Shown here in pieces: positions 5,625-13,771 of a stretch of 18,096 nucleotides of DNA (positions are counted from its first letter, which is position 1; the number at the start of each line of letters is the position of its first letter). The notes below the pieces were generated by a model that saw nothing but the letters and a program-made list of their open reading frames with translations, made no database searches and was not told where the DNA came from. Position numbers and translations under genes: made by a program. Source of the stretch: CAYWNK01 sp047639615 (GTDB lineage: Bacteria > Planctomycetota > UBA1135 > GCA-002686595); assembly GCA_047639615.1 (NCBI GenBank), contig JBLIOL010000076.1, positions 1-18,096 of the forward strand, in the 5' to 3' direction.

Positions 5625-8213
5625 CTAGCGCACGACAAAGTTCACCAGTCGGCCAGGCACGACGATCGTCTTGATCAGCGTCTTGCCCTCCAGATGCGAG
5701 GCCACGGCAGCCTTGGCTAGCTCTTCGAGCTGCGCCTTGTCGGCGCTCTTAGGCGCCGGCGTCTTGCCACGCACCTTGCCGAGCACCTGCACCACCAGCT
5801 CGAACTCGTCGGCTTCTAGGTAGCGTTCGTCCACAGCCGGCCACTCAGCCGCCACCAGGGATTCGCCGTTGCCCAAGCGCGACCACAGCTCCTCCGCCAT
5901 GTGCGGCGCGAAGGGTGAAAGCGCGCGCACCATGCGACTGGCCACGCTGCGGTTGATGGCTTTGGAGTGCTTCGTAGCCAGGTTTAGGAACTCCATGAAG
6001 GCTGCTACGGCCGTGTTGAAGTTCTTGCGCTCAAAGGAGTCGTCCACGCGCACGAGGCACTGGTTCCAAGCGCGCTCCACATTCAGAGCGTCGCCCGTGG
6101 GCACGTAGTCGTCGGCCAACTCCGCAGCCACGTGCGGCCAAAGAGCCGTCTCGCCTTCCGGATCAACCAGCAGGCGCCAGAGCCGATCCAAGAAGCGCCG
6201 GCAACCGGGCACATCGCGCGGGTTCCAAGGCTTGGAATCCGAGAGCGGCCCCATGAACATCTCGTACAAGCGGAATGTGTCAACGCCGTACTCGGCGCAC
6301 ACATCGTCCGGGTTGACCACGTTCTTGAGCGATTTGCTCATCTTGGCGACAACCTGTTCGACGGAGTCGCCGCTAGCTAGGGAAGTCGCCTTGTCGCCCT
6401 CGACCTTGACCTCATCCGCCGCCAGCAAACGCCCGTCGGTATCCTTGTAGGCGAAGGCCTGCAGCATGCCTTGGTTAAACAGACTCTGGAAAGGCTCGTT
6501 CGTAGGCACGATGCCCTCGTCGAAGAGCACCTTGTGCCAGAAGCGCGCGTACAGAAGGTGCAGCACCGCGTGCTCGGTTCCGCCCACGTACAAGTCGACG
6601 TTGCCCCAGTACTCCACCGCTTCCTCCGAGAAGGCTGCCGAGTCGTTCTGCGGGTCCATGAAGCGCAGGTAGTACCAGCACGAACCTGCCCAACCGGGCA
6701 TGGTGTCCGTGTCGCGCATGACAGGCGCGCCCGTATCCGGATCAGTGGTTTGGACCCAATCCGTAGCCTTTGAAAGCGGCGGCTCGCCATCGTCGGAAGG
6801 CGCAAAATCGGTCATCACCGGCAGCTCCACCGGCAGATCCTTATCCGGCACCCGGCGGTGCGTTCCATCCTCCGCGTGCAACACGGGGAAGGGCTCGCCC
6901 CAGTAACGCTGACGACTGAAGAGCCAGTCGCGCAGACGGTACGTAGTACGCGCCTCGCCCAGGCCTTGCTCGCCCAGCCAGACGATCATCTTTTCCTTAG
7001 CTTCGGTCACGGCCATGCCGTCGAGGAAGCCCGAATTGATCGCCGGTCCGTCCCCGGTGAAAGCGTTGCCATCGAAGCCCTCCGTCGGCTGCACCGTACG
7101 CACGATGGGCAGATCGAAGGTCTCGGCGAACTCCCAGTCACGCGGGTCCTGGCCGGGTACAGCCATGATCGCGCCGGTGCCGTAGCTGATCAGCACGTAG
7201 TCCGCGACCCACACAGGAATCTTCGCGCGCTCGTCATCCACATCGAAGGCCGGGTTCAGGCAATACGCGCCCGTAGCCACACCGGTCTTCTCCTTGGCCA
7301 AGTCCGTGCGCTCCAGATCGCTCTTCGCACCGCTGGCCTTGACGTACTCGTCCACGGCCGCGCGCTGCTCGTCCGTAACGATGGTCTCGAGCAGCGGGTG
7401 CTCAGGCGCCACAACCATGAAGGTCGCGCCGAAGAGCGTATCCGGCCGCGTGGTGAACACGGATAGCTCCGCGCCCTCATGCCCAACGATCCCAAAACGT
7501 ACTTCGGCGCCCTCGGAACGACCGATCCACTCACGCTGCATGGTCTTGACCGACTCCGGCCAATCGAGCCCATCCAGGTCGTCGATCAGACGATCCGCAT
7601 AGGCCGTGATCTTCAGCATCCACTGCTTGAGGGGCTTGCGCACGCAGGGGTGATCGCCGCGTTCGGAGCGTCCGTTAATGACCTCCTCGTTGGCTAGCAC
7701 CGTCTTGAGCGCCTCGCACCACCACACGGCCACTTCGGTCTGGTAAGCCAGCCCGCGGTCGTACAAGCGCGCAAAAATCCACTGGGTCCAGCGGTAATAG
7801 TCCGGGGTGCAAGTAGAGAGTTCGCGGCCCCAGTCATAGGACAGGCCGATCTCTTCCATCTGCCGACGGAAGGTCTTGATGTTCTCGCCGGTGGTCTCGG
7901 CCGGGTGCTTGCCGGTCTGGATGGCGTACTGCTCGGCCGGCAGCCCGAAGGCGTCGTAGCCCATGGGGTGCAACACATTGAAGCCCTCCATACGCTTGCG
8001 CCGGGCGATCACATCCGTGCCGATGTAGCCCAGGGGGTGACCCACGTGCAGACCCGCCCCGGAGGGGTACGGGAACATGTCCAGCACGTAGTACTTGGGC
8101 TTCTTCGGGTCGAAGTCCGCGTCACCGGGGTTGGGCGTGTGGAAGGTGTCGTTGGCCTTCCAATGGGCTTGCCAGCGGCTCTCGATCTCGGCGGGTTCGT
8201 AGCTGTTCTGCAC
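5625..8213 (-). CDS. leuS: Leucine--tRNA ligase
   Basis: Class I aminoacyl-tRNA synthetase that charges tRNA-Leu in the cytoplasm, 862 residues, normal for bacterial LeuRS. The HIGH signature is H56-V-G-H59 in PYPSGAGLHVGHPLGY. The KMSKS loop starts at K624 (AKMSKSLKNVVNPDD). Between them is the CP1 editing domain, with FTTRPDTLFGATF and the AVPGQDPRDW motif whose Asp (about 356) is the conserved discriminating residue. The usual AVPAHD reads AVPGQD here. CWYYLRFMDPQN and the anticodon-binding C-terminal region are intact. Start: there is no ATG close to the conserved EIESRWQ helix, so I chose GTG at 8213 (MQNSYEPAEIES), which gives the normal LeuRS N-terminus. The only in-frame ATG is at 8282 and adds 23 unconserved residues. 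The gene converges on the beta-helix gene with 9 nt between stops. I see no T-box or leader peptide. Confidence 0.97.
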   Translation of the reverse strand: MQNSYEPAEIESRWQAHWKANDTFHTPNPGDADFDPKKPKYYVLDMFPYPSGAGLHVGHPLGYIGTDVIARRKRMEGFNVLHPMGYDAFGLPAEQYAIQTGKHPAETTGENIKTFRRQMEEIGLSYDWGRELSTCTPDYYRWTQWIFARLYDRGLAYQTEVAVWWCEALKTVLANEEVINGRSERGDHPCVRKPLKQWMLKITAYADRLIDDLDGLDWPESVKTMQREWIGRSEGAEVRFGIVGHEGAELSVFTTRPDTLFGATFMVVAPEHPLLETIVTDEQRAAVDEYVKASGAKSDLERTDLAKEKTGVATGAYCLNPAFDVDDERAKIPVWVADYVLISYGTGAIMAVPGQDPRDWEFAETFDLPIVRTVQPTEGFDGNAFTGDGPAINSGFLDGMAVTEAKEKMIVWLGEQGLGEARTTYRLRDWLFSRQRYWGEPFPVLHAEDGTHRRVPDKDLPVELPVMTDFAPSDDGEPPLSKATDWVQTTDPDTGAPVMRDTDTMPGWAGSCWYYLRFMDPQNDSAAFSEEAVEYWGNVDLYVGGTEHAVLHLLYARFWHKVLFDEGIVPTNEPFQSLFNQGMLQAFAYKDTDGRLLAADEVKVEGDKATSLASGDSVEQVVAKMSKSLKNVVNPDDVCAEYGVDTFRLYEMFMGPLSDSKPWNPRDVPGCRRFLDRLWRLLVDPEGETALWPHVAAELADDYVPTGDALNVERAWNQCLVRVDDSFERKNFNTAVAAFMEFLNLATKHSKAINRSVASRMVRALSPFAPHMAEELWSRLGNGESLVAAEWPAVDERYLEADEFELVVQVLGKVRGKTPAPKSADKAQLEELAKAAVASHLEGKTLIKTIVVPGRLVNFVVR

Positions 8214-8306
8214 GGCGACTCTGGGCGGTATGTGGTGGATAACTGTCCATCCGAGGCCCTCTGGCCCCAGCGATCGGCGCACCGTAGCGGCCTCCCCACC
8301 CGGTAG

Positions 8307-8372
8307 CCACCCTCAGCCCCCTTCTGCCCGTGGGTCTGCCCACCCTCAGCCCCCTTCTGCCCGTGGGTCTGC
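8307..8372. repeat. 33-bp perfect tandem duplication upstream of leuS
   Basis: Two head-to-tail identical 33-bp units (8307-8339 and 8340-8372; each begins ccaccctcagcccccttctg), followed by the first four bases of a third. The region is non-coding, between the leuS start and tRNA-Ala, in what would be the upstream or leader region of leuS. The perfect identity suggests a recent slippage event and a likely variable-number site. Although 33 is a multiple of three, no reading frame here has coding character. Confidence 0.85.
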
Positions 8373-8422
8373 CCACTCCAGGCCCCGGGGACACGTATTT
8401 CCAAACTCCGGCCCCCAAGTCC

Positions 8423-8451
8423 TTGACGGGACAAGCCGCAACTCCCATCTT
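8423..8451 (+). promoter_or_regulatory. Possible sigma-70-type promoter for tRNA-Ala
   Basis: TTGACG (8423-8428, five of six matches to the -35 consensus) is followed after exactly 17 nt by CATCTT (8446-8451, a weak -10). This would place the transcription start some 35-40 nt before the tRNA. The spacing and position are right, but the -10 is poor, so this is a tentative call. Confidence 0.3.
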
Positions 8452-8494
8452 CTCGCTCACCTAGACGAACAGCCGGCCCTCACGGACCGGCCTG

Positions 8495-8570
<76 letters not shown>

Positions 8571-8578
8571 TCCCCACT

Positions 8579-8637
8579 CCGAGGCCCGCCGCAACCCCTG
8601 CACCAGCAGGCGCTTGCAGCGGGCCTCGGTTCATTTC
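8579..8637 (+). terminator. Likely terminator hairpin after tRNA-Ala
   Basis: An 11-bp perfect inverted repeat, ccgaggcccgc (8579-8589) and gcgggcctcgg (8619-8629), encloses a loop that contains a second small hairpin (cctgc/gcagg). It is followed by the T-rich ttcatttct. Its position 8 nt after the tRNA 3' end fits termination of the tRNA transcript, although the T-tract is interrupted and the loop is large. Confidence 0.55.
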
Positions 8638-8662
8638 TGGGGCCCGGAGGACTCGACGAAGA

Positions 8663-8690
8663 AAGGCCGAACGCACACGCGTCCGGCCTT
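8663..8690. terminator. Second hairpin downstream of tRNA-Ala (terminator-like)
   Basis: A perfect 7-bp inverted repeat, aaggccg (8663-8669) and cggcctt (8684-8690), with a 14-nt loop. The A/T-rich stem ends give short A and T flanks on the two strands, so it could back up termination from either side. No long U-tract follows, so the role is uncertain. Confidence 0.35.
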
Positions 8691-9455
8691 CCTGTTGAAT
8701 GGGGGCTTGGCAGCCATTTCCGGCAGATTGGAGCCCTCACACAACCAATCGAAGAGACGTGACCCGAAGCTAGGTCACTTCCATGGTCCGTCAAGCGGGA
8801 GGAGACCTCCCCGAGCTACGGACCACTTCGCTTTCGATCGCTCTCTCGCGTGTGAGGATTCCCTGTCAGAAACGATGGGGATGCGAGTTGCTCAGATGCT
8901 GCCAAGCCCACCGAGCCCCGAAAGGCAGGCGGATGCGTCCCCACCTCCATTGCGTAAACCAGGGCGTTTTCAGCTAGAGAATCCTGAAGAAAACTCCTGA
9001 GCCCAAGAATTAAGCCCTGGGCGTAGGTGTTCGGCCCCCCCTTACCCCCTCGGTACTGAATAGGTTGACTGTGGTCCCAAGAGTCAGTGTGGAGCCGAAT
9101 TGGGCCCCTGAGTGGCGCGGCGGGGTGTTGGAGGCGCCAGTTCATGGTCGATAGGCGTACGCACCCGCCAGGCCACCCAAAAAGCGCACGCGCGCTAGCG
9201 GCAACCCCACTTGTTCACGAACACGACCACACTCAACCCTGTCAGTATCAAAACCCTCCCATGAGCACGCGGCTGAGGGTGAACGAGGTGCAGGTTCAGC
9301 CCCTTGTGTAAGAAGACACGGCCAGGTTGCGCCTTCAGAGGCTGCGAATGGGGGCCTAGGACCCTAGAATTGCCCTCCCTAAATCGGGCCGGACCTTGGG
9401 TCGCGGCCCGTTTGCTTGGGCCTCCCGCCCAGCTGCCTATACCGTTGCCACTCCT
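8691..9455. other. Non-coding stretch with nested hairpins; no recognisable gene
   Basis: About 765 nt between the tRNA hairpins and lysS hold short open frames on both strands, none with a recognisable domain or a plausible start. Base composition is more even than in the flanking genes. Structure is visible. A perfect 6-bp stem GTGACC/GGTCAC lies at 8759-8778. Directly after it is a two-tier hairpin at 8785-8824, with outer arms ggtccgt/acggacc and inner GGGAGG-AGA-CCTCCC. I looked for RNase P RNA, SRP RNA and tmRNA signatures and found none. It may be a decayed gene or a structured RNA. Confidence 0.5.
9385..9416 (+). promoter_or_regulatory. Hairpin in the lysS leader, attenuator- or terminator-like
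   Basis: A nested stem, CGGGCC (9385-9390) with GGCCCG (9405-9410) and an inner GACC-TTG-GGTC, is followed by TTTGCTT. It ends about 45 nt before the lysS ATG. It could stop readthrough from the upstream stretch or attenuate lysS. The T-tract is short. No T-box specifier or antiterminator sequence was recognised. Confidence 0.4.
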
Positions 9456-10964
9456 ATGACCGAAATCGCCCACCCGGATCGCCTGGCCAAAGTCGAGGCT
9501 CTACGCGAAGCCGGGCAGAACCCCTACCCGCCGCGCGGAATCAAGGCCACCCCCATCGCCGAGCTGCGCGAGAAGGCTGGCAGCGCTGAGGAACCCGGCG
9601 CCCTGATCGGCGAGCGCGTCACCATCGCCGGCCGCCTGATGGGCCTGCGCGACTTCGGCAAGTTGATCTTCGCCCCGGTTAGCGACCGCACCGGTCGCTT
9701 GCAGGTGGGCATGAAGAAGGACCGCCTGACCGAGTGGTGGCCTAGCCGCAAGACGCTCGACGGCGGCGACCTGGTAGGCATCAGCGGCGAACTGGGCTTC
9801 ACGCAAAAAGGCGAGCCGACCATCTGGGCCGACGAGGTGTTGCTGCTCGCCAAGAGCGTCGCGTCGCCGCCGGAGAAGTGGCACGGCCTGGCCGACAAGG
9901 AACAACGCTACCGCCGCCGCTACGTGGACCTGTGGGCCTCCGAAGGTGTGCTCGACGTGTTCACCAAGCGCGCCAAGGTGCTCTCCGAGATCCGCCGCTT
10001 CCTGGAAGACCAAGGCTACATCGAGGTCGAGACCCCGACCTTGCACCCGATCGCCGGCGGCGCAGCGGCCAAGCCCTTTGTCACGCATCACAACTCACTC
10101 GACGCGGACCTCTACCTGCGCATCGCGCCGGAGCTGTACCTCAAGCGTTTGATCGTTGGCGGCATGGAGCGCGTGTTTGAGATCGCGCGCAACTTCCGCA
10201 ATGAGGGCGTCTCCCTACGCCACAACCCCGAATTCACCATGCTCGAGCTGTACGAGGCCCAGGCCGACTACACGCGCATGATGGAGATCACGGAGACCAT
10301 GGTCGAGCGCCTGGCCATGGCGGTCAACGGCACGACCAAGGTCACCTTCCGCGAGAACGAGTACGAGCTCAAGGCTCCCTTCCAGCGCAAGCGCTACCCC
10401 GACCTGTTCCAGGCCGCCAACGGCTGCGACCTCTTTGACGAAGAGGCCGTGCGCGCACGCGCCAAAGAACTCGGCATCGAAGAACACGGCGGTTATTGGA
10501 AACTGATGAACGATGTGTTCGAAGAGACGGTCGAGAAGGACCTGCTCGGACCCATCTTCGTGACCGACTACCCCACCGCCATCTGCCCGCTCGCCAAGCA
10601 ATCACCCGAAGACCCGCGCATCGCGGAGCGCTTCGAGGTGTTCATCGCCGGCATGGAATTGGGCAACGCCTTCACCGAACTCAACGATCCGGCCGAGCAG
10701 ATGCGCCGCTTCGAGGAGCAGGTCGCTAGCCAGGACCCCGAGAGCCCCGGCGAAGTGGACGTGGACTACGTGCAAGCTCTGGAATACGGCATGCCGCCCA
10801 CCGGCGGTCTCGGCATCGGCATCGATCGCTTGGTCATGGTGCTCACCGGCCAGGACTCGATCCGCGACGTGTTGCTCTTCCCCGCCATGCGCAAGCTCAG
10901 TAGCGACGCCGAAGGCGCGGACGCGGAAGCCAACGATTCTGAAACGAGCGAGCAGGACGCCTAG
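9456..10964 (+). CDS. lysS: Lysine--tRNA ligase, class II
   Basis: Class II LysRS that charges tRNA-Lys, 502 residues, the family's normal length. An N-terminal OB-fold anticodon-binding domain spans about 53-135 (VTIAGRLMGLRDFGKLIF). The catalytic domain follows with RYRRRYVDLW (151-160), motif 2 around 238-263 (ERVFEIARNFRNEG, then RHNPEFTMLE), and motif 3 from 451 (GLGIGIDRLVMVLT, then RDVLLFPAMR). The ATG at 9456 was chosen because it gives the usual short N-terminus before the RLAKVEALREAG helix; the frame stays open upstream to 9396 without family resemblance. No Shine-Dalgarno is visible. After motif 3 there is an unusual acidic tail of about 21 residues (SSDAEGADAEANDSETSEQD). It heads a tight operon: its TAG is 2 nt from the start of the permease gene. 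Confidence 0.97.
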   Translation: MTEIAHPDRLAKVEALREAGQNPYPPRGIKATPIAELREKAGSAEEPGALIGERVTIAGRLMGLRDFGKLIFAPVSDRTGRLQVGMKKDRLTEWWPSRKTLDGGDLVGISGELGFTQKGEPTIWADEVLLLAKSVASPPEKWHGLADKEQRYRRRYVDLWASEGVLDVFTKRAKVLSEIRRFLEDQGYIEVETPTLHPIAGGAAAKPFVTHHNSLDADLYLRIAPELYLKRLIVGGMERVFEIARNFRNEGVSLRHNPEFTMLELYEAQADYTRMMEITETMVERLAMAVNGTTKVTFRENEYELKAPFQRKRYPDLFQAANGCDLFDEEAVRARAKELGIEEHGGYWKLMNDVFEETVEKDLLGPIFVTDYPTAICPLAKQSPEDPRIAERFEVFIAGMELGNAFTELNDPAEQMRRFEEQVASQDPESPGEVDVDYVQALEYGMPPTGGLGIGIDRLVMVLTGQDSIRDVLLFPAMRKLSSDAEGADAEANDSETSEQDA

Positions 10965-10966
10965 TT

Positions 10967-12337
10967 TTGTTCCGCTTCTTCCTCAGCATGCGCTACATGC
11001 GTGCGCGCCGAACCAATTGGATCGGCGTCGCAGGCATCTTCGTGGCCGTGGGAGCCTTGATCCTGATCCTGTCGATCATGACGGGATTCCTGGACCAGAG
11101 TCGCATCTACCTACGCGGGGACCTCTCCGACGTGGTGGTGACGCCCTTCTTCGGGCGCGACATCGAACCGGGTGTAAGGCCTGACCGTGACCCTGCGGAA
11201 GCCCTCGAGATCCTGCGCGCCGACGAGGCCGTCGCCGGCGCATCGGCCCAGTTGCTGTGGTACGGCATGCTCGTACCGCCCCGCGGCGAGAGCGTCATCA
11301 CCGACCCGCGGGCGCGCTCCTTGGTGCTGGTGAGCTTCGTGGGCGTCGACATCCCCGACGAGTTCTCGGTCACGGACCTCGGCAAGAACCTGCGCCGAGA
11401 AGCGCGCAATGGAACAGCCATGCCGCCCTCGGATCTGGACGATCCCTTTGCGCTCCCCAGCCGCTACTCCCCCGATGGACGCCCGGCGGACCCGGTCATT
11501 CTGGGCGTGCAGTTGGCGAGCACCTGGCAGCTGCGCATCGGCGACGAGGTCGAGCTAGCCACGGGTACCATGGACCCGGAAACCGGCGGCTTCCAAGAGG
11601 CGGTCAACCGCAAGGTGGTGGTGGTCGGCACCTTCACCTCCGAACACAACGAGCAGGATCTGCAGCGCATCTACATGAAGCGCGACAATCTAGCCAACTG
11701 GCTGGGTCGCTCGGATAGCTACAGCCAGATCGCAGTCAAACTGCATGACTACGAGCGCGACCACGAGGCCTTTAGCGCGCGCATGAGCAATGAGCTCTAC
11801 ACCGCGGGCTACCTGCATAAACCGGGCACCTTCGACTGGGAGATCGACACCTGGGAGGACGCCCGCATAGGCATGCTCGCGGCCATCGAAAACGAGCGCG
11901 CCCTGCTCGGCGTCATGCTCGGCCTAGTGCTGCTGGTGGCTGCCTTCACGATCTTCGCGATCCTCTCCATGTTGGTCTCGGAGAAGCGCCGCGACATCGG
12001 CATCCTCTGCGCTCTGGGCGCGACCCCGGGCGGGATCCTCAGCCTATTCCTGATGATCGGCGCCTGGGAAGCCTTGCTCGGGTCCCTGCTCGGCGGCATC
12101 GCCGGCACCTGGGCAGCGGCCAACATCAACGCTATCGAGGGCAAGCTCACGGAGTGGACCGGGGTGCAGATCTTCAACCGCGAGGTCTACCTCTTCGATC
12201 ACATCCCCACGGTCACCGAACCGGTGGCCGTAGCGGCGATCGTTATCGGCGCCGTCTTCATGACGCTCATCGCTGCCGCCCTACCGGCCATTCGCGCTGC
12301 TCGCATGAACCCCGTGGACGCCCTACGCTTCGAGTAA
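10967..12337 (+). CDS. lolC: LolC/LolE-type lipoprotein-releasing ABC transporter permease (FtsX family)
   Basis: Inner-membrane permease, 456 residues, of the complex that extracts lipoproteins for transfer to the periplasmic chaperone. Topology is classical: TM1 at about 18-40 (IGVAGIFVAVGALILILSIM), a large periplasmic MacB-like domain (about 45-310), then TM2 (about 312-336), TM3 (about 355-385) and TM4 (about 416-446). The cytoplasmic FtsX coupling segment SEKRRDIGILCALGA and the end motif ARMNPVDALRFE are present. The start is TTG at 10967, giving (M)FRFFLSMRYMRARR, which matches LolC/E N-termini; the nearest ATG (10988) would remove residues the family usually has. It follows lysS by 2 nt and precedes lolD by 2 nt. 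At about 40-50 residues longer than E. coli LolC, it has extra sequence in the periplasmic domain. One permease gene is seen, so a homodimer is likely. It could instead be a MacB-like exporter subunit. Confidence 0.88.
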   Translation: MFRFFLSMRYMRARRTNWIGVAGIFVAVGALILILSIMTGFLDQSRIYLRGDLSDVVVTPFFGRDIEPGVRPDRDPAEALEILRADEAVAGASAQLLWYGMLVPPRGESVITDPRARSLVLVSFVGVDIPDEFSVTDLGKNLRREARNGTAMPPSDLDDPFALPSRYSPDGRPADPVILGVQLASTWQLRIGDEVELATGTMDPETGGFQEAVNRKVVVVGTFTSEHNEQDLQRIYMKRDNLANWLGRSDSYSQIAVKLHDYERDHEAFSARMSNELYTAGYLHKPGTFDWEIDTWEDARIGMLAAIENERALLGVMLGLVLLVAAFTIFAILSMLVSEKRRDIGILCALGATPGGILSLFLMIGAWEALLGSLLGGIAGTWAAANINAIEGKLTEWTGVQIFNREVYLFDHIPTVTEPVAVAAIVIGAVFMTLIAAALPAIRAARMNPVDALRFE

Positions 12338-12339
12338 TC

Positions 12340-13071
<732 letters not shown>

Positions 13072-13079
13072 CGAATCCT

Positions 13080-13748
13080 CTAGGATTCAGACTCGGGCCG
13101 ACCGGGGTAGAAGTCAAGCTGGTCGACGCTCACCACGACCGAGGTCACGATGTTGCCCACGTGGCTGGCCACGCGCTTCATGTAGCGCCAGCAGAGCACC
13201 TGGCCCGCCGTGTTGCGTTCGGTCTCGACCACGAGCTTCTTGACCGCAGTGTCACAGGTGCGCTGCACAGCCATGCAGTCCTCGAGGAACACGCCCGAGG
13301 CGTCTTTGTCCTGTTGCTCGAAGATGCCGTGGGCGCGGGCCAGGAGCTTGGAGATCTTGGTCTTCGCGTCGACCATTCCCGCACGCTCAGCGTCCGTCCC
13401 GAGATCGGCTTGGATGCGCGCCAACTCGAACAGGTTCTTGGCGTAGTCACCCACGCGCTCCGCGTCTTTTGCCACGCTCATCATCACGAGCAGCGCCGAG
13501 AAGGTGCTGCGTCCGTGGACCGAACCATGCACCACCAGGGCGCGCCGGATCTTGCGCTCGGTGTGGTTGATGCGCTGGTCGGTGGTGTACAGATCCTCGC
13601 GGATAACCTCCGGATCTGTGCCCCCAAGCAGCGCATTGGAGGCCGCATCAAAGATGTGCCTCCCGTCCTGGAGCATCTCCAGGAAGCTGCGGTGTAGCTC
13701 GTCGAGCCCGGGGGAGTCAGAGCCTTGATTTTGGAACCAGTCGAACAT
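13080..13748 (-). CDS. phoU: PhoU-domain phosphate transport regulator
   Basis: Cytoplasmic helical-bundle protein, 222 residues, that in other bacteria restrains phosphate uptake and signalling. PhoU has two three-helix repeats, each with an E/DxxxD metal-binding motif. The first is intact here: KDAERVGDYAKN (94-105). In the second repeat the equivalent stretch is YMKRVASHVGN (189-199), with the usual ER-IGD acidic residues replaced by Lys and Ser, so only one metal cluster is likely. The product starts MFDWFQNQGSD from the ATG at 13748, 23 nt after the stop of the Na/Pi symporter gene. The pair is therefore probably one transcript. In many bacteria this PhoU-like domain is fused to the C-terminus of the symporter; here it is a separate protein. 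It could be annotated simply as a DUF47/PhoU-family protein. No Pho box was seen. Confidence 0.88.
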   Translation of the reverse strand: MFDWFQNQGSDSPGLDELHRSFLEMLQDGRHIFDAASNALLGGTDPEVIREDLYTTDQRINHTERKIRRALVVHGSVHGRSTFSALLVMMSVAKDAERVGDYAKNLFELARIQADLGTDAERAGMVDAKTKISKLLARAHGIFEQQDKDASGVFLEDCMAVQRTCDTAVKKLVVETERNTAGQVLCWRYMKRVASHVGNIVTSVVVSVDQLDFYPGRPESES

Positions 13749-13771
13749 CAGTAGAGGTGCCTAGGCAGCAC

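Noticed and set aside
8234..8242. DnaA-box-like sequence (TTATCCACC on minus) near the leuS start
   Set aside because: A single site with a terminal mismatch to TTATCCACA, no cluster, no AT-rich unwinding region and no dnaA or dnaN nearby.
8816..9145. 109-codon minus-strand open frame in the gap before lysS
   Set aside because: No recognisable motif, no ribosome site, composition unlike the neighbouring genes, and it overlaps hairpin sequence; more likely a chance frame or a decayed fragment.
8571..9455. RNase P RNA, SRP RNA or tmRNA in the long gap
   Set aside because: None of their signature sequences was found by eye on either strand; this is a visual search only.
12154..12339. Upstream extension of lolD into the permease gene
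   Set aside because: The extra 62 residues are the permease gene read in another frame; the ATG at 12340 gives a standard LolD length and operon spacing.
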